This document shows, in pieces, positions 18,465 through 27,281 of a DNA stretch of 64,000 bases. Under the pieces are notes generated by a model. It did no database searches and was not told where the DNA came from. It saw nothing but the letters and a program-made list of their open reading frames with translations. The position numbers and the translations under genes are program-made. Position 1 is the first letter of the stretch, and the number at the start of each line of letters is the position of its first letter. Origin of the DNA: Serratia proteamaculans_D (lineage in GTDB: Bacteria > Pseudomonadota > Gammaproteobacteria > Enterobacterales > Enterobacteriaceae); the NCBI RefSeq assembly GCF_049959315.1, contig NZ_CP188201.1. One strand, written 5' to 3'.

Positions 18465-19301
18465 ATGCACACTCGCCATCGGCTGTGTCAGTTTCGCAAG
18501 AGTAAGCATGTGCTGCATCAGCGCTTTCGTTCGCGGATTTTTCATCGCGATACCATGGCGGCCGCCGAGCTGAAAAAGCCGTTTGTCGTGGTGTTGACCG
18601 GGGCCGGGATCTCGGCTGAGTCGGGTATTCGCACCTTCCGCGCTGCCGACGGGCTGTGGGAAGAGCACCGGGTGGAGGACGTTGCCACACCGGAAGGCTA
18701 CCAGCGCGATCCGCAGTTGGTTCAGGCGTTTTACAATGAGCGTCGCCGCCAGTTGCAGTCGGCGGAGATTGCGCCTAATGCCGCACACCGTGCCCTGGCC
18801 GATCTGGAAGCCTGGCTGGGAGATAACTTCCTGCTGGTGACGCAGAATATCGATAATCTGCACGAACGTGCCGGCAGCACCCGGGTGCTGCATATGCACG
18901 GCGAACTGCTGAAAGTGCGCTGTACCAGTTCCGGGCAGGTATTTGACTGGCCGGAAGACCTCAGCGTCGACGATCGCTGCCATTGCTGTCAGTTCCCGGC
19001 GCCGCTGCGACCGCACATAGTGTGGTTCGGCGAAATGCCGCTGGGTATGGATGAAATCTATCAGGGACTGGCCAAGGCTGACTTTTTCGTTGCTATCGGC
19101 ACCTCAGGCCACGTTTATCCGGCCGCCGGTTTTGTGCATGAGGCCCGGTTGGGCGGGGCACATACCATGGAGCTGAATCTGGAACCCAGCCAGGTGGAGA
19201 GCCAGTTTGATGAAAAACACTATGGCCAGGCCAGCGCCGTGGTACCGCGCTTTGTACATAAATTTCTGGTCGGCAAGGTAGCACGAGCGGATCAGCCTTA
19301 A
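18465..19301 (+). CDS. cobB: NAD-dependent protein deacylase (sirtuin)
   Basis: Removes acetyl and succinyl groups from protein lysines using NAD. The 278-residue protein has LTGAGISAESGIRTFR (NAD loop), TQNIDNLHERAG, the catalytic histidine in HMHGE, and zinc cysteines near CTSSG and CHCC. It has about 35 residues before the sirtuin core, like the long form of E. coli CobB. Met at 18555 (MAAAEL) could serve as a second start, but GGAGAG before 18465 supports the long form. Confidence 0.95.
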   Translation: MHTRHRLCQFRKSKHVLHQRFRSRIFHRDTMAAAELKKPFVVVLTGAGISAESGIRTFRAADGLWEEHRVEDVATPEGYQRDPQLVQAFYNERRRQLQSAEIAPNAAHRALADLEAWLGDNFLLVTQNIDNLHERAGSTRVLHMHGELLKVRCTSSGQVFDWPEDLSVDDRCHCCQFPAPLRPHIVWFGEMPLGMDEIYQGLAKADFFVAIGTSGHVYPAAGFVHEARLGGAHTMELNLEPSQVESQFDEKHYGQASAVVPRFVHKFLVGKVARADQP

Positions 19302-19306
19302 GTTTG

Positions 19307-19336
19307 ACCCCAGAGGAAAGTCTTTTCCCCTGGGGT
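19307..19336 (+). terminator. Hairpin after cobB
   Basis: ACCCCAG pairs with CTGGGGT, with an inner GGAAA/TTTCC stem, six bases past the cobB stop. It has no U-run, so it is only a probable terminator. Confidence 0.45.
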
Positions 19337-19406
19337 TACACCCGCGCTCCACGAGCTGTCCATCCAGAAAATACCTACCTTCTTTCGTCATAATAGTGCC
19401 AGCGGG

Positions 19407-20126
19407 GTGACGGTGAACTTCAAACAGGTATTCAGCCAGGCGGATCTGAGTAAAACGGATCTGGCTATTCTCAACTGTATTCTCGATAACCCCGATGCCT
19501 GCATCGACGAGGGCATTCGTGCGCTGTCCGCCCGTTGTTATAGCTCGCCGTCAACGGTTGTGCGGTTGGCCAAAAAGTTGGGATTTCGCGGCTATCTGGA
19601 GCTGGTGTATTTTATCAAATTCAACCTGGCCATGGCGCCGGCCTATCTGGCTGAAAAGTCGGCCCCCGTGGCTGTTAGCGTGCAGCAGCAGGCACAGTTC
19701 CTCGATCTGCTCGATGAGGGCAAAATTCTGATCCACGGTAGCGGTTTCTCGCAGTTGGTGGCGCAGTACATGTACAACAAGTTTATGACTCTGGGCATCG
19801 ACAGCTATCTGTCGCTGTGGCCGGACTTCGATATTCTCGATCGGGAGACGCGTTTTCGTTTCAATATGGTGATCGTGATTTCAAAATCGGGCAATAGTGG
19901 TTCGGCATTGAACTGGAGCGAGGCGGTGAAGCGTAACGATATCCGGCTGGCGGCGTTCTGTGGCGACGGTGACAGCCCGCTGGCGCAGCAGGCCGATATG
20001 AGTTTTATCTATGAAGACCGGCAGAAATATGACCACGATATCTATTACCCCAACCCGTTCTTTGGTCACTGTCTGCTGGGGTTTGAAAACCTGATCAAAG
20101 CCTGGTTTGAACGGCGCAGCCGCTGA
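19407..20126 (+). CDS. MurR/RpiR-family regulator with SIS domain
   Basis: A 239-residue transcription factor. The N-terminal RpiR helix-turn-helix (about residues 1-75) contains IRALSARCYSSPSTVVRLAKKLGFRGY. The C-terminal SIS sugar-phosphate-binding domain (about 95-215) contains ILIHGSGFSQLVAQYM and VIVISKSGNSGS. The start is GTG. It is convergent with the GH4 glycosidase and PTS genes and is the natural candidate to sense their phosphorylated sugar. The GlvR/AglR regulators of similar PTS/GH4 systems belong to this family. Confidence 0.9.
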   Translation: MTVNFKQVFSQADLSKTDLAILNCILDNPDACIDEGIRALSARCYSSPSTVVRLAKKLGFRGYLELVYFIKFNLAMAPAYLAEKSAPVAVSVQQQAQFLDLLDEGKILIHGSGFSQLVAQYMYNKFMTLGIDSYLSLWPDFDILDRETRFRFNMVIVISKSGNSGSALNWSEAVKRNDIRLAAFCGDGDSPLAQQADMSFIYEDRQKYDHDIYYPNPFFGHCLLGFENLIKAWFERRSR

Positions 20127-20142
20127 GGCCGCGCCGCCGGGA

Positions 20143-21528
20143 TTAACGCCAGTGTTCGGCATATTGCCGATGGGCCTGCAGGTACTCCTCCACCAGGGTT
20201 TTCGCCAGCGAGTAGGAATTCACCAGCGGGTGCACCATCAAAGCTTTGATGGCCTTTTTACGGTTACCTTCAAGAATCGCTTCTACTGCCAGCCTTTCGT
20301 ACTCTTTCACCCGGGCGATCAGGTTTTTTTGCGTATCGGGAATATCGCGCATTTTTACCGGATGAATGCCCGCACTGCTCAGTTCACAGCTGATTTCAAT
20401 CACGTCCTCAGGATGCAGGAAGTCCAGCGTGTCGTTGTTTTGCATCGATACCACCACGCGCTTTTGCTGGCCACTGTTCACCGCCTCCAGAATATCGATC
20501 GCTACGCCGGCGTAGCCGCCGCTGTCCGGTTGTTCGATAAACTGTTGCAGCGTCAGCATGGCGCGCTCTTTCACCTTGCCCTGGCTGGACTCGCGCTGCA
20601 TATACGAGTTTTCGCGCGTCAGATAATGGCTAAAATAGAGATTGAAGGCCTGGTCCAGTTGGTTTGGGATATCCAGCTCGGCCAGATCTGCCAGCATCTG
20701 ACGGTTGATCTGCGCAATTTGCTCTCCGCGGGTTTCACCGGCGCTGACGATAGCGGCGATTGCTTGTTCGCGATAGTAGTAGTAATACAGATACTCGTTG
20801 AGCATCAGGTTATCGGAGAGTTCGACCAGCTCGGGTGAGAAGTATTTCATGCAGGTATCGCGGTACAGGCGTGGGTCTGCCAGCAGCCGTTCGGTTACCG
20901 GTTCACCGTTGACCCTGGCATTGCGGAACCAGGACAGGTGGTTCAACCCGAAGCAGTCGATGCTCAATTCACTCTCGCGGCAACCCAACAGTTCGGCCAG
21001 TTCGCGGATAAACTCGCTGGGCGCGTCGCAGATACCGTACACCTGGCGTTTAAAGCCTGATTTGATGATAGCTTCGGTCACCATGCCGGAAGGGTTGGTG
21101 AAGTTGAATAGCACTGCGTCTGGTGACGATAGCTGCTCGATCAATCGGCAGTAATCGATAATCGCCGGGATTGAACGCATTGCCATGGCGAAGCCGCCGG
21201 CACCGGTGGTTTCCTGCCCCAGAACCTGATGGTCGAGCGCGATGCGTTCATCATAAATGCGGCCTTCTTCGCCGCCGATACGCAGGGTGGTGATGATATA
21301 GTCTGCGCCACTCAGTGCCTGATGCGCATCGCTGGTCAGGCTGAAGGCGATATCGCTGCGAATACGCTGGAATACCCCCTGAGCGATGGCACCGTATACG
21401 GCCAGTTTATGTTGATCGGTGTCCATAAACACCACTTCAGTGACCCCGATACGGTGGGCATTGTAGGCGATAGATTTGGCCAGGAACGGCGAACGCACGC
21501 CGCCGCCACCCAGAACGGTTAATTTCAT
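20143..21528 (-). CDS. Glycoside hydrolase family 4 (6-phospho-glycosidase)
   Basis: NAD- and divalent-metal-dependent hydrolase of phosphorylated disaccharides in the cytosol. The 461-residue protein has the N-terminal Rossmann motif TVLGGGGVRSP, FNFTNPSGMVTEA, and metal-site residues in GICDAP and CFGLNHLSW. GH4 covers both 6-phospho-alpha-glucosidases (GlvA, AglB) and 6-phospho-beta-glucosidases (CelF). The CDAP motif, where alpha-specific members carry CDMP-like and beta-specific members CN-type residues, does not settle the anomer here. It lies downstream of the PTS permease by 25 bases, one operon. Confidence 0.88.
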   Translation of the reverse strand: MKLTVLGGGGVRSPFLAKSIAYNAHRIGVTEVVFMDTDQHKLAVYGAIAQGVFQRIRSDIAFSLTSDAHQALSGADYIITTLRIGGEEGRIYDERIALDHQVLGQETTGAGGFAMAMRSIPAIIDYCRLIEQLSSPDAVLFNFTNPSGMVTEAIIKSGFKRQVYGICDAPSEFIRELAELLGCRESELSIDCFGLNHLSWFRNARVNGEPVTERLLADPRLYRDTCMKYFSPELVELSDNLMLNEYLYYYYYREQAIAAIVSAGETRGEQIAQINRQMLADLAELDIPNQLDQAFNLYFSHYLTRENSYMQRESSQGKVKERAMLTLQQFIEQPDSGGYAGVAIDILEAVNSGQQKRVVVSMQNNDTLDFLHPEDVIEISCELSSAGIHPVKMRDIPDTQKNLIARVKEYERLAVEAILEGNRKKAIKALMVHPLVNSYSLAKTLVEEYLQAHRQYAEHWR

Positions 21529-21553
21529 TTAATATCTCCCAAATTAATAAATG

Positions 21554-23113
21554 TCAGAGTGCTGCTAAATATTTTTCGACCTGGTTTTTGACCTTGCCAA
21601 CGGTGACACCATAAATAACCTGCACCTCGCGCCTGTTTTTCACCACGCCTTTGGCTCCGGTACTTTTTAATGCCGCTTCATCTACCTGTTGCATGTCTTT
21701 TAATTCAACCCTGAGTCGGGTGAAACAGTTGTCTACGGAAATAATGTTGTCTTTGCCGCCAAGCGCTTGAATAATGATCCCACTCAATTCATTAGGCGCA
21801 TTTTTACTATTTTGATACTCCTGTTTGGAATAAAGTTTGACCTCGTCGTCATCCTCGCGGCCCGGCGTTTTCAAATTAAGCTTCAATACCAGCGTTTTGA
21901 ATACCAGGTAATAGACAGCGAACTGAATCAGGCCGATCACCACGTAAAGCGGCCAGCGGGTGAGGGCCACCGGCAATGGTAGGTTATACACCAGGAACTC
22001 AATCAGGCCGCTGGCACCCCAGGGCCGCACCTCGAACAGGTTGCAGGCAACCTGCGACAGCGCAGTCAGCACCGCATGGATCACCCACAGCAGCGGCGAA
22101 ATAAACAGGAAGGTGAACTCGATCGGTTCGGTGATGCCCACCAGAATCGAGGTGGTGATGGCCGGGATCAGGATCGCCTTGGCCAGCATTTTCTTTTCCG
22201 GTTTGGCGGTGTGATAAAAAGCCAGCGCTGCGCCTGACAGGCCAAAGATGGTCACCATGCCCTGCTGCGAGAAGCGTAGCGCTTCATTCATCAGCGGCGA
22301 GATACTCGGGTCGCGCATATAGGCCAGGAAGATCGCCTGTGAGCCTGAAACGGTGTGGCCATCCTGCACGATCGAACCGCCGATGCTGGTGAGCTGGAAC
22401 GGGGACCAGATGAAATGATGCAGCCCGGTGGGAATCAGGAATTTCTCGAAGAAACCGTAAACGAATACGCCAAGCGAACCTGAGCTTTTCATAAAGCCGG
22501 TCAGCGAGATTAGACCCTGTGAGATAGCCGGCCACAGATAGCTGAAGGCGATGGCATACAGTACAATCACCGGCGTCATGGCGATCAGCACCAGTTTGGA
22601 GCCGCCATAAACCGATAACACGCCATTCAGTTCAACGTTGCACAGGCGGTTATGCACCCAGGCAATGGTGATGCCGAGGATAAGGCCAAGAAATATGCCC
22701 ATATCCACCACGGTGAAGCCCAGCAGTTCGGTCTGTCCGGTGCCGTAGAATTCACCGTTGATTTTCTGCGCTACGTGGCCGCTAAGCTGCAGATAAGACG
22801 AGTTGGCGCCGAGGAACATGATAAAGCACATTACCGCCACCAATGCGGCCTCGCTCTTTTTATCCCTGGCTAACCCATAGGTAATACCGATACAGAATAT
22901 CAATCCGAGATTACCAAATAATGGCCAGAAGGTATCGCCGAGCATTTTTCCCACGTGGAAAATCCCGGAGTTTTCATTTACCAAGGTGGCGTTGGTAAGA
23001 ATAGAACTTAATGCCAGGATTAAACCAATAACCGGTAAAAAGAATATCGGCCCCATCATGGCTTTGGAAAAAAGCTGCAGCTTGCTTAAGATATTATCGA
23101 TAATACCTTTCAT
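21554..23113 (-). CDS. PTS permease EIICB, glucose/maltose/alpha-glucoside type
   Basis: Imports and phosphorylates a sugar or disaccharide. The 519-residue protein has an EIIC membrane domain (about residues 1-410) with the family motif GITEPIEFTF, and an EIIB domain (about 440-519) with the phospho-cysteine in DNCFTRLRVEL. No EIIA domain is present, so phosphate probably comes from the glucose EIIA (Crr). Layout and length match GlvC/AglA/MalX, which pair with a GH4 hydrolase exactly as here. Likely substrates are maltose-like alpha-glucosides. Confidence 0.88.
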   Translation of the reverse strand: MKGIIDNILSKLQLFSKAMMGPIFFLPVIGLILALSSILTNATLVNENSGIFHVGKMLGDTFWPLFGNLGLIFCIGITYGLARDKKSEAALVAVMCFIMFLGANSSYLQLSGHVAQKINGEFYGTGQTELLGFTVVDMGIFLGLILGITIAWVHNRLCNVELNGVLSVYGGSKLVLIAMTPVIVLYAIAFSYLWPAISQGLISLTGFMKSSGSLGVFVYGFFEKFLIPTGLHHFIWSPFQLTSIGGSIVQDGHTVSGSQAIFLAYMRDPSISPLMNEALRFSQQGMVTIFGLSGAALAFYHTAKPEKKMLAKAILIPAITTSILVGITEPIEFTFLFISPLLWVIHAVLTALSQVACNLFEVRPWGASGLIEFLVYNLPLPVALTRWPLYVVIGLIQFAVYYLVFKTLVLKLNLKTPGREDDDEVKLYSKQEYQNSKNAPNELSGIIIQALGGKDNIISVDNCFTRLRVELKDMQQVDEAALKSTGAKGVVKNRREVQVIYGVTVGKVKNQVEKYLAAL

Positions 23114-23253
23114 GTCAGTTCCTTTTTTATATTTTAATGGATAACGACGTTGATGATAAAGCTCCTTGGGATGGCGAAAAAGAAAGGGGCAAACTCTGCC
23201 TTGGCTAAGTTATAGGAGGAAAGATTCGGTGATGCAATTAGCGGGCGGAAATA

Positions 23254-23286
23254 GGCACCGGTGGTCACTGGCTGACAACCGGTGCC
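23254..23286. promoter_or_regulatory. Large hairpin upstream of the PTS operon
   Basis: GGCACCGGT pairs perfectly with ACCGGTGCC and encloses a GTCA/TGAC inner stem with loop CTGGC. It lies about 140-170 bases before the PTS start, in its probable leader. No U-run follows. It may be a leader structure or a protein-binding dyad. Confidence 0.5.
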
Positions 23287-23358
23287 CGTCGTGAAGAGGA
23301 TCACACAACAGAAACTCTGGCTGGCGATAACTTCGGGTGTGGTGGCCTGGTCAATCTG

Positions 23359-23387
23359 GGAAATCATCACAAGGTTTAATGATTTCC
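23359..23387. promoter_or_regulatory. Perfect 9-bp dyad, candidate operator
   Basis: GGAAATCAT, 11 bases, ATGATTTCC, in the 361-base divergent region between the PTS operon and pepT. It could be the site for the RpiR-type regulator of the PTS/GH4 genes, though it lies nearer pepT (about 88 bases). Apart from this and the hairpin at 23254, the region shows no gene that can be supported. Confidence 0.5.
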
Positions 23388-23474
23388 GTTAAATCTGGCT
23401 AAAAATGACCTGTCGCAATATTTGATCCGGATCGGTTCCGCATAATGAAACGCGATATTCTGAGGGCGGATACC

Positions 23475-24704
23475 ATGGATAAACTACTAGATCGTTTTTT
23501 TAACTACGTCTCATTCGACACGCAATCCAAAGCGAACGTCAAACATGTGCCGAGTACCGACGGGCAAATGAAGCTGGCGCGCGCGTTGCAGCAAGAAATG
23601 ATTGAACTGGGGTTTGAACGGGTGTCGCTCAGCGAGCACGGCTGCGTGATGGGCACTTTACCGGGCAACGTTGCCTGGTCCGTACCGGCCATCGGGTTTA
23701 TTTCTCACCTGGATACCTCACCGGATTTTACCGGCAAACACGTTAACCCGCAGATCGTCGAAAGTTACCGCGGCGGCGATATTGCATTGGGCATTGGCGA
23801 TGAGGTGCTATCTCCGGTGATGTTCCCGATCCTGCACCAGATGCTGGGGCAGACGTTGATCACCACCGACGGCAAAACGCTGCTCGGTGCCGATGACAAG
23901 GCAGGCATTGCCGAAATTCTGACCGCCATGGTGCGGTTGCAGCAGCGCAATATCCCTCACGGCGATATTCGTGTGGCCTTTACGCCGGACGAAGAAGTGG
24001 GCAAGGGCGCACGGTTTTTTGACGTTGCACAATTCGACGCCGAGTGGGCCTATACCGTTGATGGCGGTGGTGTCGGTGAGCTGGAATGCGAGAACTTCAA
24101 TGCGGCGTCGGTGACGGTGAAAATTGTCGGCAATAATGTTCACCCTGGGAGTGCTAAAGGAGTGATGGTGAATGCCCTGTCACTGGCAACCCGTATTCAG
24201 CAGGCGTTACCGGCGGATGAAACCCCGGAAACCACCGCCGATTATCAGGGTTTTTATCATCTCAGCAGCCTCAAGGGCAGCGTTGAGCGCGCCGAAATGC
24301 ACTATATTCTGCGTGATTTCGAGCGTGAGGGTTTTGAGGCCCGCAAGCGCCGGATGTTTGAGATAGCCAAGCAGGTGGGTAAAGGCCTGCCGCGGGATTG
24401 CTATATTGAAGTGACGATTGAAGACAGTTACTACAACATGCGCGAACAGGTGGCAGAGCATCCCCATGTGATTGCGCTGGCGCAACAGGCGATGCGTGAT
24501 TGTGATATTGAACCTGTGATGAAGCCGATCCGCGGCGGCACCGACGGCGCTCAGTTATCGTTTCGCGGCCTGCCTTGTCCGAATCTGTTTACCGGCGGTT
24601 ATAACTATCATTGCAAGCATGAGTTTGTTTCCCTTGAAGGGATGGAACAGGCGGTGGCCGTGATTATGCGCATCGCTGCGCTGACGGCAGAAAACGCCAA
24701 ATAG
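23475..24704 (+). CDS. pepT: Peptidase T (tripeptide aminopeptidase)
   Basis: Zinc metallopeptidase of the M20 family that releases the N-terminal residue of tripeptides in the cytosol. The 409-residue protein has metal ligands in ISHLDTSPD and LLGADDKAG, the catalytic acid and ligand in FTPDEEVGKG, VDGGGVGELE, and the late histidine in YHCKHEF. The start at 23475 is chosen because GAGGGCGGA precedes it and E. coli PepT begins MDKLL. The frame extends ten residues further, to 23445. Confidence 0.97.
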   Translation: MDKLLDRFFNYVSFDTQSKANVKHVPSTDGQMKLARALQQEMIELGFERVSLSEHGCVMGTLPGNVAWSVPAIGFISHLDTSPDFTGKHVNPQIVESYRGGDIALGIGDEVLSPVMFPILHQMLGQTLITTDGKTLLGADDKAGIAEILTAMVRLQQRNIPHGDIRVAFTPDEEVGKGARFFDVAQFDAEWAYTVDGGGVGELECENFNAASVTVKIVGNNVHPGSAKGVMVNALSLATRIQQALPADETPETTADYQGFYHLSSLKGSVERAEMHYILRDFEREGFEARKRRMFEIAKQVGKGLPRDCYIEVTIEDSYYNMREQVAEHPHVIALAQQAMRDCDIEPVMKPIRGGTDGAQLSFRGLPCPNLFTGGYNYHCKHEFVSLEGMEQAVAVIMRIAALTAENAK

Positions 24705-24789
24705 CCCCGATTGTGATTATTATAATTGCTTGCCGCAACAATGATTTGCTCCTAGTGTAGAACATATTTTCCGCACAAGGAGCCGTATC

Positions 24790-25878
24790 ATGAGCAGTGA
24801 ACACCGTATCGATCGCCAATGCCTTGAGCAGTTTGTGCAGGCCATTTGGCGCCATGCCGGCAGTAGCGAGCGAGAGGCCGGGCTAGTGGCCTAACATCTG
24901 GTTCAGGCCAATCTGGCCGGGCACGACTCCCACGGTGTCGGCATGATCCCGAGCTACATGGCGTCGCTGGCGCAGGGGCATTTACAGCTTAACGTTCATG
25001 CCCGGGTAGTACGTGACGCCGGCGCGGTTCTGACGATTGATGGGGGGCAGGGGTTCGGCCAGGTGGTCGCCAGTGAGGCGATGGAGAAAGGCATCGAGCG
25101 CGCCGGGCAACTGGGGCTGGCGGCGGTGGCATTAAATAATTCGCACCATATCGGCCGTATTGGCCACTGGGCTGAACAGTGTGCTCGCGCCGGTTTTATC
25201 TCCATTCACTTCGTCAATGTCGTGGGCGATCCTATGGTGGCCCCCTTTGGCGGCAGCGATCGTCGCTTTGGTACCAACCCCTTCTGCGTTATTTTCCCCC
25301 GTACCGGTAAAAAGCCGCTGCTGCTGGATTTCGCCACCAGTGGCATCGCCTATGGTAAAACCCGCGTGGCTTACAACAAAGGTTTGAACGTCGCGCCGGG
25401 CTATCTGATTGACCAGCATGGACAACCCACTCTCGAACCCAAGGTGATGCACGAGCAGCCGTTTGGCTCGCTGCTGCCCTTTGGCGCACATAAAGGTTAT
25501 GCGTTGGCCGCCCTGTGCGAGATCCTTGGCGGCGCACTGTCGGGCGGACGAACTACCCATAGTGCTACGCTGAAATCCAACAGCGACGCCATTTTCAACT
25601 GTATGACCACCATTATCCTTAACCCCGAGGCCTTTGCGGCACCCGAGATGCAAAGTGAGGCTGAGGCGTTTATTGACTGGGTGAAAGCCTCGCCGTCAAG
25701 TGACGGTCGGCCGATTGAGGTGCCGGGGGAGTGGGAAGAGGCGAATCGAGAGCAACGCTTGCAGCAGGGGATCCCGATAGATGCCAATACCTGGCAGCAG
25801 ATTTGCGAGGCAGCCAGGCAGGCGGGTATGCCGGACGAGGAGCTTGATGCTTACCTGACGCAGGCGCTGCGAGCATAA
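24790..25878 (+). pseudogene. Malate/L-lactate dehydrogenase family gene with in-frame stop at codon 35
   Basis: The frame begins at an ATG with a good AAGGAG site, reads MSSEHRIDRQCLEQ, meets TAA at 24892-24894, and continues as a normal Ldh2/YlbC-family protein to 25878 (362 codons in total). The catalytic histidine motif GHDSHGV lies after the stop but before the next in-frame ATG (24943), which has no ribosome site. Even a restart there would lose it. The remainder is intact (FGTNPFCVIFP, FATSGIAYGK, PFGAHKGYALA), so inactivation looks recent. A sequencing error is the main alternative. Confidence 0.85.
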
Positions 25879-25879
25879 A

Positions 25880-25912
25880 AAAAGCCACTCGCCTGGGGCG
25901 AATGGCTGAGGC
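25880..25912 (-). terminator. Minus-strand terminator downstream of roxA
   Basis: Read on the minus strand, AGCCATTCGCC pairs with GGCGAGTGGCT and is followed by seven T residues. It would end transcription coming leftward from roxA, about 165 bases past that gene. The plus strand has no U-run. Confidence 0.65.
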
Positions 25913-25940
25913 CGTAGACAAAGTGCCCCGCTGTTTCATG

Positions 25941-26013
25941 GTAGGGGCGCTGCATGCTGCGCCCTATAGCATAATCAATGGGTTAAATCGGGTCGAACAT
26001 GTTCGACCCCTAC
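25941..26013. repeat. Palindromic intergenic repeat unit
   Basis: A 73-base unit bounded by GTAGGGG and CCCCTAC. It contains two palindromes: an imperfect one centred on GCATGC (GGGCGC..GCGCCC) and a perfect 20-base one at 25990-26009 (GGGTCGAACATGTTCGACCC). The outer inverted ends and nested palindromes are typical of small non-autonomous interspersed repeats that form RNA hairpins. No second copy is in this window. Confidence 0.65.
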
Positions 26014-26075
26014 AGGTTTAGCCCTTATGAAGGTTTTTATCAGCAGTCTGGATAGGCATCTCTATTCGAATAGTT

Positions 26076-27197
26076 TCAGTCTTTAAAATACCAGTAGCCG
26101 TTATTGATCAGTGCGGTCAGCAGCGCAAGGAACGATGGATCGTCCACCGCGTCACCCAACTGGGTAGCATTGACGCTGAAGTTCTGGCACATGGCATCGA
26201 CAGCCTGCAGATGCTCTGTATCCATCAGTTCACCGTTCACAAAGCACTGGTCACCCACACGCAGTACGCGCAGGCCACCCAGACGTTGTAATGGCTCACC
26301 CTGCTGTAGCAGTTCGTAGATTTCGCCGGCCTGGTAAGGCGGCTCCGGCGGCGCGGCATCCAGCTCGTGGCGGGTCTGGGAGATAAACTCGCCGAACCAC
26401 TGTTGGAAGTGTTCCGGTTGCTCAACCAGACTCAGCATCATCTGGCGCAGGGCATCGACTTCCTGCGGCAGCACTTGCGCCGGATGTTCACGCAGCTGAA
26501 TGTCCGGATCGCTGTAGCGTTTGCTGCCCAGTTCGCGTGCCAGCACGTGGTCGGCAAAGCCGCTGATCAGTTCACGCCCGTTCGGCGCGCGGAAGCCCAC
26601 CGAGTAATTCAGCGCGTTTTCCAGCGCGTAGCCTTCATGCGGGAAGCCCGGTGGAATATACAGAATATCGCCCGGTTCCATTTCTTCATCGATAATGGCG
26701 TCGAAAGGTTCAACCTGCAGCAGATCCGGGTGCGGGCAGTGCTGCTTCATCGGCACTTTTTCGCCCACGCGCCAGCGACGGCGCCCGGTACCCTGAATGA
26801 TAAATACGTCGTACTGATCGAAATGCGGGCCAACGCCGCCGCCCGGCACCGAGAACGAAATCATCAGATCGTCCATCCGCCAGTCCGACAGTGGGCGGAA
26901 CGGACGCATCAGCGCGCTGGAAGGCTCATGCCAGTGATCGACTGCCTGTACCAGCAGCGACCAGTTGTTCTCGCTCAGGTGGTCAAAGCTCTCAAATGGA
27001 CCGTGCGCCACCTGCCAGCGGCCGTCCTGGTGGCTAACCAAACGGCTGTCCACTTCGTTTTCCATCGCCAGCCCAGCCAGCTCATCCGGGGAGATCGGAT
27101 CGATAAAGTTTTTGAAGCCGCGCTTCAGAATCACCGGACGCTTTTGCCAATAACGTTGCAAAAAATCGTTCCAGTCCAGATCTAATTGATAATCCAT
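26076..27197 (-). CDS. roxA: 50S ribosomal protein L16 arginine 3-hydroxylase
   Basis: 2-oxoglutarate/Fe(II) oxygenase that hydroxylates an arginine of ribosomal protein L16 (E. coli YcfD). The 373-residue length equals the E. coli protein. The JmjC core carries the HxD iron ligands in GPHFDQYDVF and the distal histidine in FPHEGYALENALNYSVGF. A C-terminal winged-helix domain follows (about 290-373). It lies 84 bases after phoQ, the same order as E. coli. Confidence 0.95.
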   Translation of the reverse strand: MDYQLDLDWNDFLQRYWQKRPVILKRGFKNFIDPISPDELAGLAMENEVDSRLVSHQDGRWQVAHGPFESFDHLSENNWSLLVQAVDHWHEPSSALMRPFRPLSDWRMDDLMISFSVPGGGVGPHFDQYDVFIIQGTGRRRWRVGEKVPMKQHCPHPDLLQVEPFDAIIDEEMEPGDILYIPPGFPHEGYALENALNYSVGFRAPNGRELISGFADHVLARELGSKRYSDPDIQLREHPAQVLPQEVDALRQMMLSLVEQPEHFQQWFGEFISQTRHELDAAPPEPPYQAGEIYELLQQGEPLQRLGGLRVLRVGDQCFVNGELMDTEHLQAVDAMCQNFSVNATQLGDAVDDPSFLALLTALINNGYWYFKD

Positions 27198-27281
27198 GTT
27201 CTATTCCAGGATAGAGGAGTGAGCCTGAGTGCGATTATAACGGAAGTTTGGCCCCGTGGATCGGGGCCGGAGCAACAGAAT

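Noticed and set aside
23134..23370. 78-codon frame on the minus strand before the PTS gene
   Set aside because: No recognisable protein features and it overlaps the hairpin and dyad; better read as leader and promoter DNA.
23422..23435. FNR-like TTGAT-CCGG-ATCGG before pepT
   Set aside because: Two mismatches in one half-site and poor distance to any -10 element that still leaves room for the ribosome site. pepT of Salmonella is FNR-controlled, so it is worth remembering but not supported here.
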